Notes under the pieces: model-generated | Told to the model about the DNA's origin: nothing | The model's database searches: none | What the model saw: only the letters and a program-made list of their open reading frames with translations | Source of the DNA: Gyrodactylus bullatarudis | Lineage: Eukaryota > Platyhelminthes > Monogenea > Gyrodactylidea > Gyrodactylidae | Assembly: GCA_012064415.1 (NCBI GenBank) | Contig: SSNU01000024.1 | Coordinates: 62,001-126,000 of the forward strand | DNA length: 64,000 nt | Direction of reading: 5' to 3' | In this document: positions 58,801-64,000 of the stretch, piece after piece | Layout: every line of letters begins with the position of its first letter | How positions within the stretch are numbered: position 1 is the first letter of the stretch | Made by a program: the position numbers and the translations under genes

Positions 58801-60569
58801 TCTTCAAACGAGATTTTGAATATATCAGAACAAACTCGAAAATGTATGGTTTTATAGGAAAAATTGCTTAGTTTTCGATAATCTTTAAAATGAGATTAAG
58901 GCTGGGAAAACTTGAAAAATTTGGCCTACTCTACTATTTTTATATACAAAACTCACATTGTTATTATTGTTAGATGGGATATTCTTATTGGGTTTAGTAT
59001 TGTTGTTGTTGTTATTAGGGATGGTGGCGTTGTTGGTGTTATTATTTTGTTCAGCAAAAGAGGAACTCTTGAGTCCCTTCTCGTCCATGTTGTCATTGCT
59101 GTACTTGTTGCTGGGTAGGAAATCCCTAAGAATGGTATTCTTATTCCCATAGATTGTGGTGGTTCTATGGTGTTCGATTAACTCATTGATCGACTTGAAC
59201 GTAGTCGACCAGACGTAGTATTTGCCTTCGGTTGAGAGGAAGACGCGAAAGTGTAAAACATTCTTGTCCAACTTGACTGATATGCTGAAGAGGCCGGGAT
59301 GATTTTCACTATCACGAAGGATGAAGGCTCCATCAGGTTGGAGGTATTCATTGTTTGGGAGACGCTCGAGGAGGCGATCCTCGGCCTCTTTCCTCGTGCA
59401 ATTACGAATGTACCATGGGTGAGGCTTCATCTTGATATAATTCGTGGGTATCATGCCTTCACGGTCATTCTGGCGGGCCTTGAACCAATGAGGATATTCC
59501 TGCATGCTGATAATCTAAAAATGGAGGATAAACTCAAAAGTGTAAGCAATCCAACATGAAAGGTAACCTCATGATTTTCATTGAGAGAAAATACCATAGC
59601 AATGTACTTTATTCTCTGGTTATTTGATAAAAATGTAGATGACCTCGACAAATATCATTTGAATGGAAAAAATGATTTTTTCATATTCATGTTTTCAATG
59701 AAAAAATTACAACTTTTCTGAGTAGTAGTAGTAGTGATCAATACGCTAGCTAGTTTGTAGGGTAAGCCCATATTAATCTTAATGGGGGTGTGAGAGAATG
59801 TCACATGAGGTTGGATTGGACACTCTATTTCTCTCCCAAATTAGGTAAATAAGAGAGAGACACGCGGCCATCATTGACTCGCCAATGGTTAGTGGCATAC
59901 GTTCTTTGATATGCAAGAGAAAAACATCTAGAATACACACTAAATGTCTAGCAGAGAGAGAGAGAGAGAGTAGAAATTAAATAGAAAAACCTTGATATTT
60001 AAGAGATAGAGATAGAAAAGTACTTTCTCCATGGTAGTAGTGATAACCAGAGAATGAGAAGAGAACATGCTGTGTCATTATCATCAATGTAAAAATAAAA
60101 ACACGGCAAGACACACAGAGAGAATGAACCAGAGTTTAAATGAAATCGTGAATAATCAATCAGAGAGAACTCTGAGAAAGCCGAGAAATAAAAGTAAAAA
60201 AAATACTTTAATAGTAGAGAGAGAGAGAGACTAACCATGTGTGCATCAAACTGTGAGAGTCAAGCATTTTGAGTATAACTTGAAAATCATGACCCATGAA
60301 GGAATCATTATGAAATTCAACTTAAACTCAAGCTATTAGAACTGGGAAATGTCCACGACAGGTAGGATAATAGTGGTAAAAATTATTATTTAATATAAAT
60401 CTGAGAATAAATGATAAACATAGGAGACATTTGGAGGTAAACATGTGCAAAGAAAGAGGAGAGAACAGCATTTTTTCATGTAAATACTCACCAAAAGCTC
60501 AGAGGACTTCCTGAAACTGAGTTCATCTGGCTTGGTAGAATTAAAGTCGTATAGCGCTGTAGCTTCCAT
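52842..60569 (-). CDS. GRB2: GRB2/drk SH3-SH2-SH3 adaptor with long linker
   Basis: Exons 60492-60569, 58957-59514, 57467-57723 and 52842-52941, 330 aa. Links tyrosine-phosphorylated receptors to SOS and Ras. SH3-1 starts MEATALYDFNSTKPDELSF and ends GMIPTNYIKMK. The SH2 runs from HPWYIRNCTRKEAEDRL through GAFILRDSEN (binding Arg in the RDS position) to the LINELIEHHR-type end. SH3-2 has NFEFQAEYPEELGF, DENWWYGE and GLFPSNYV, with its last third in an exon 4.5 kb away that finishes MPMRHN. GRB2 is 217 aa; the extra ~115 residues are an Asn/Thr/Ser-rich linker (polyN) between SH2 and SH3-2. The start of exon 3 (57723) is the least certain junction. Its last intron holds a piggyBac relic. Confidence 0.93.
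55560..55700 (+). repeat. Intronic repeat family G, copy 3
   Basis: Matches 57995-58160 and 58748-58925 (shared CATTGAAAAAATCTTGG, GAAAAATTTGGCCT), with the middle part deleted. It lies directly left of the piggyBac TTAA at 55711. Confidence 0.6.
55715..56996 (-). mobile_element. piggyBac-family transposon, deleted copy
   Basis: 1282 bp bounded by TTAA on both sides (55711-55714 and 56997-57000). The ends begin CCCTCGTTCT (left) and CCCTAGAATG (right, minus strand), like the CCCTAG ends of piggyBac. Both subterminal regions carry GAAAACCACCCAT. The transposase lies on the minus strand and starts right at the element's right end, so its N-terminal part is missing. It sits in the last intron of the GRB2 gene. 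Confidence 0.85.
55822..56978 (-). pseudogene. piggyBac transposase, truncated and frameshifted
   Basis: The DDE_Tnp_1_7 domain is clear. The three catalytic Asp regions are TVDEQLVTFRGR, AIADNFFTS and STKGGVDTLEQ. After GGVDTLEQVIRYLSCK the frame changes (around 56175-56190) and continues as TRRWPMAIFWNILDAAAFNA in another frame. It ends in a cysteine-rich zinc-finger tail (CAIC..C..C...C..H...C..C). The upstream frame has a stop just before the first domain, so about 150-200 N-terminal residues are absent. Together about 400 codons remain of a usual ~550-600. Non-functional as it stands. Confidence 0.88.
57900..58175 (+). repeat. Intronic repeat family G, copy 1
   Basis: A direct repeat of 58660-58935 at high identity. 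It contains ATTCATTGAAAAAATCTTGG and AACTCGAAAATGTATGG. With copy 2 it brackets about 480 bp of unique sequence in a GRB2 intron. Confidence 0.75.
58660..58935 (+). repeat. Intronic repeat family G, copy 2
   Basis: Second copy of the direct repeat at 57900-58175. Its right end stops about 20 bases before the donor of the SH2 exon (58956). Whether the pair are solo copies or long terminal repeats of a lost element is open. Confidence 0.75.
59515..60491. other. GRB2 intron 1
   Basis: A 977-nt intron between the two parts of the first SH3 domain. It contains GA microsatellites (59954-59970, 60218-60230) and no gene that I can see. Confidence 0.7.
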
Positions 60570-61195
60570 TTTATATCGGCAATGTAATGGGTGATTTGAT
60601 TACATGCGGAAGAGGAGAAAAATAACTATTCAATTTATGGATGCAAATGAGATGTATTATTATTTATTGAAATTGATTTGTTTAAACAAAATTTATTCTA
60701 AATATTTGAGATTCCTGCGTGTTTAAGTGATGACTTGGCATTATTTGAAAAATGAATACCAAGTATTCAAATTATTTGAATATTTCCCCTCAAATTATGA
60801 GTCTAAATTATGTTGAGTCGATATTTTCAAGAGTTTTCTGATTCATGAATCATTTTCTAAAGCATAAAATTGACTTGGAGAATTTTTATCATTAGTTTTA
60901 CATGTTTACTTCCGAGTAAAAACATAAAAATAAGTAATTTAAAATAAAATAGCCCACAAATAAATAATTATTATTTAAAATTTTTTTTCGACTCTGAAAT
61001 GAAAAAGTTTCTTATTAAAGCGAAATTTTTTTTTATCTTTGACTTTTTGCTCAAATCTCTACTCAAATCTCACTCTTTCTCCTTATGATTAAATAGAGGG
61101 AAATTAAATGACTCTCTTTCAATACCACCCCCGCTAGACGTACTTTGAACTGGACCTTAAGAAAAATGGAAATGTATTATCAAGCATCGAGAGCT
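60570..61195. other. Spacer between GRB2 start and micro-exon gene end
   Basis: Promoter-side DNA of the GRB2 gene and 3' untranslated DNA of the micro-exon gene, both on the minus strand. AT-rich with T-runs (60981-60988, 61026-61034). No reading frame. Confidence 0.55.
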
Positions 61196-63984
61196 CTACT
61201 GGGAGATTACAAACTTTTTTGATTTTTTTGCCTTCTTCTTTTTTGCTGCTTTCTTTTTCCTCTGACTAAATTAAGGATCAAGATTAAACACCAGACTGAT
61301 GAGAGAGGAAAACTCACCGAACAGTAACATTTACTCTTTAATTTATTGGAATGTTAACGTAACTTGAGTCTTACCTTGCCCTCTGCTGTCTATAGAAGAA
61401 AGATTTCACTCGATTTTGGTCAAGATTTCAGTCTACTCACAGGCTCCTGTAACCAAAATTAATTCTCCATGAGACCAAGAGTCATTTTCTTCAGAGTTAA
61501 TTCGATAAGCTACTGTATGATAAATATCTCACTTGAGTACATGTTCGGGAATCCTGAAACAAGACAAAAAACCAATCAATCTTAAATATGACTAAGCTGC
61601 TAAAGCAATAAGCATTTGGATCAGTGAATAGAAGACTCACACTGGCTTTGTCGGTCTTGGCAATATCAAAGGAATCTCAAGTAACATCAGATTCTGATGG
61701 GAGTTAGCCTAGTCATAGTTAAAAAAGAGTACTCACACCACCTTGGTTGGTCTAATTTTGTTTATAAAATGGATTGACTTGAACCCGTTTGTATCCATCT
61801 TGGAGACATTTTATTAAAAATCAACTTACACTGGTTCCCCGCCCCTGAAGATTAGAGAAAACTTGATCAATGAAATTCAATTTTCAATTACTATTACTAT
61901 TGGAAGAAGGCAAACTACTCAATAGTACTTACGCATCATCCCTAATCAGAATGAATGTCTAAATTACATTTTCAAATCTTACTCACTCCAGTTGAATAGC
62001 ACTGTCCAATGGATATAATTATTGGCCAATCAGAATGAAGCGAGTAAATATGATCAATAATTTCATTGAATATTTGTAAAATTTACACTGTCCTGAATTT
62101 CTGATTGGTTCATCTTGGGTTATAATTTATAACCTTTAAATAATAAATATTTAGTTTACTTTGACTGCAATCCAAACTCACGGTAGTGCTGGGGCTGTCT
62201 TTTCTTCATATTCAATTCTTTAAAAATCGAGTATTATCCAGAAATCATGTTACAGTCGTTTTTATCATTTTCGATGTAAACTTGCATTAATTTTTGTCTG
62301 ATTTTATAAAAGATTTAATACATGAGATAATTCTCACTGGTCCATATATATAGAACGTACTCTTCAAGTTGAATTAGCCAACTATGAAACAAAGGGGTAA
62401 TTTGTAAAGTTAGTATTCATCAGGCAGGCTTAGATTGATCAAAACAGAGTGGGCTCAACTGACTTACTCGACAAGATTGGTCTCTTTACTGCACGGAGGA
62501 AAGATTTTAGTTGAAAAGAAAGTAGTTTTTTATTTTATCACATGAAACCTACGCTGTCAATGCATCTAGTCTATTTTGATTAGGAAACAAAGTTGATATC
62601 ATTACTCTTTGAATTTATTCCTGTCAACAAGGTTATATCATACTTCATTCGAATGAGTTCTTTCTTACATCATTTGAATCTCGAAACTGAACAAGACAAT
62701 AAAGTACACATGTGGAGTATTTTACGTACTTTTTCTGCTGATCTCTTTCGGCCAGTAATAAGAAAGGGTCCAAACTTACTGCATCACTTTAAGTATGCCG
62801 CTAACATTTTGAGTCAAGCTGAATCAAAGGGATGGCCTCACTTCAGGGTTTCAATTCTAATTTTCAAAAGGATAACATCCATAGGTCGTGTTTCTTACCT
62901 GGCATCACGTTCCTTCCTGTCCGGGGAAGAGAAGGAAATGAAGATAGGCTATTTTGAAATCGGAAACTTGCACGTTGGCTGCCTTTCTCCTAATTGAAGA
63001 AAAGAGAACTGATCAGAATCTTTCTCACTTCAACACCCCGCCAACATGAAGAAATAATCCAGGCCTGCATGAGATCTCTTTTCGATTCTGATTGTTCATT
63101 TTAGGCCTTTCTTAAATTCTTATTGGCTTAGTGAATACTCAATGATGATTGGTTGTTATTTTGGAGTAACAATTTCTGATGTCTAAGTTACTCTGCAAGC
63201 GATTGACTGGAAGAATGAGAAAGTTTTATGAAAATATGATTCTAACGATTTCAGTGTTGGGTAAACTAACGCTCTATCAACCTTGCTCCTACAAAATAGA
63301 ATAAGGGAAGAAGAAAAAGAAGGGTCCAACTCACTTGGACTTGAATTCCCGGCTAATTCAGGCACTCTGCTAAACATCATCTTTCACTTGCCTAGTTACG
63401 TATCTTTGTATTTGTAAGGGGCAGGTGCAAACTATAGACTACTCACTTATTGAGCACTTTACTATATATTTTATGATAGGTTATCATATCAATTCATCCT
63501 GTTTGATGTCTCTTACAGGTGTCTCTCTCTCAGACTTTATGATGAATTTGAATTACTCAAATGCTCTTTTACTCTTCCAGGATTTTCTTTTGTCTGGATG
63601 GATTAAAAATTTATAGGGTAAGTTAACGAACGCCATCTTTTCCTTCTTAATACTGACCCAGCCAAAAACAGGGGATTACAGAAATGGAAAAATTGTTTAA
63701 TTACGCATCGGCTACTTTGCTATATTCAGAAATGCCTCGTCAGGGATCATGTTTCAAAAGACATACTTGATATCCTCTTGGAGGTTTTCACTAGGCGAGT
63801 TATGGAAAAGATGTACAACTTACATTTCCTCTTCTACTTTTCTGCATTTGAAAGTGAATTTGATTGGCTGTCTATTTTGAGTTCGGACTTACTCCATTTC
63901 CTCATATAATCTAGAGAGGAAATCGATTAGTCTACTCTGCAAAAGTAGTCAAGGTTTACTAACAATTCGAGTTCCCTTTCAACC
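61196..63984 (-). CDS. Micro-exon gene: coiled-coil protein, 37 exons seen, 5' end off window
   Basis: Exons (minus, 5' to 3'): 63964-63984, 63893-63910, 63824-63841, 63767-63790, 63705-63719, 63632-63652, 63573-63593, 63517-63534, 63447-63461, 63335-63352, 63271-63288, 63192-63206, 63029-63064, 62972-62989, 62899-62916, 62842-62856, 62780-62800, 62730-62744, 62669-62686, 62606-62620, 62553-62570, 62468-62488, 62361-62381, 62322-62336, 62286-62297, 62182-62217, 62087-62092, 61987-62001, 61933-61941, 61830-61844, 61737-61751, 61641-61655, 61533-61553, 61441-61446, 61375-61389, 61318-61335, 61196-61265. All but the last are 6-36 nt, every one is divisible by three, every junction is phase 2, and introns are 24-127 nt. 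The joined frame is open for 234 residues: acidic/basic coiled coil (IENLQEDINKVAD, ERDARIETLNGILKVM), a Pro-rich part (VPTKVVPTKP) and a Lys-rich tail ending KKFVISQ. Family not recognised. Least certain: 62087-62092 (12-nt alternative 62089-62100), 63029-63064 and the donor of 63632-63652. Confidence 0.85.
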
Positions 63985-64000
63985 CTAAGGAACGGAGGTG

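Noticed and set aside
62593..62997. 134-codon plus-strand open frame
   Set aside because: It runs antisense across seven micro-exons (62606-62989) of the minus-strand gene. It has no recognisable domain, and the minus-strand splice pattern explains the same DNA much better.
1..64000. Bacterial features such as operons, CRISPR arrays and ribosome binding sites
   Set aside because: All recognisable genes are animal genes with spliceosomal introns. No regularly spaced identical repeats, rRNA or tRNA cloverleafs were noticed by eye; a tRNA scan was not possible.

Overview
This 64 kb window is AT-rich nuclear DNA of a small-genome animal. The proteins are metazoan (UNC-45, cGMP-dependent protein kinase, a GRB2-type adaptor, a Ly6 protein, a myosin-phosphatase-like tail), genes lie about 4 kb apart, and many spliceosomal introns are only 24-36 nt long. 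The micro-exon gene, the very short introns and a Merlin-type transposon would fit a flatworm or another miniaturised spiralian (orthonectid, dicyemid). That placement is inference; the sequence does not fix the species.

Layout. 0.8-1.1 kb: a small secreted-peptide gene (-). 2.2-5.2 kb: SURF6-like (-), gamma-tubulin (+) and an unknown 250-aa protein (-). 6.1-9.7 kb: a free-standing myosin-phosphatase-targeting-subunit tail (-) and a catalytically degenerate carbonic-anhydrase-like protein (+). 9.7-15.7 kb: GCP2 (-), ATP synthase c-subunit lysine methyltransferase (+), spastin (-) and a Ly6/three-finger protein (+). 16-20 kb: UNC-45 (-). 20.1-29.7 kb: a 979-aa coiled-coil protein (+) whose introns hold a Merlin-family element and foldback MITEs. 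30.6-46.3 kb: cGMP-dependent protein kinase (-), with a 9.8 kb repeat-filled intron. 46.6-52 kb: COQ8 (-), phosphatidylserine decarboxylase (+) and a 475-aa coiled-coil protein (+). 52.8-60.6 kb: a GRB2/drk adaptor (-) whose last intron holds a broken piggyBac copy. 61.2-64.0 kb: the 3' part of a micro-exon gene (-).

The most striking object is that last gene. Reading the minus strand from 63984 to 61196 I find 37 consecutive exons. Of these, 36 are only 6-36 nt long, every one is a multiple of three, and every junction is phase 2. Together they give one open coiled-coil protein that ends in a lysine-rich tail and a stop codon. The gene continues past the right edge of the window.

Genes are packed in head-to-head pairs with 70-180 bp between start codons (SURF6/gamma-tubulin, GCP2/ATPSCKMT, spastin/Ly6, UNC-45/coiled-coil, COQ8/PISD). 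Three microtubule genes (gamma-tubulin, its partner GCP2, spastin) lie within about 12 kb. COQ8 and PISD, both mitochondrial membrane proteins in other animals, share one very short promoter region. Exon models were built by hand from splice signals, reading-frame continuity and remembered family sequences; no transcript or database search was available.
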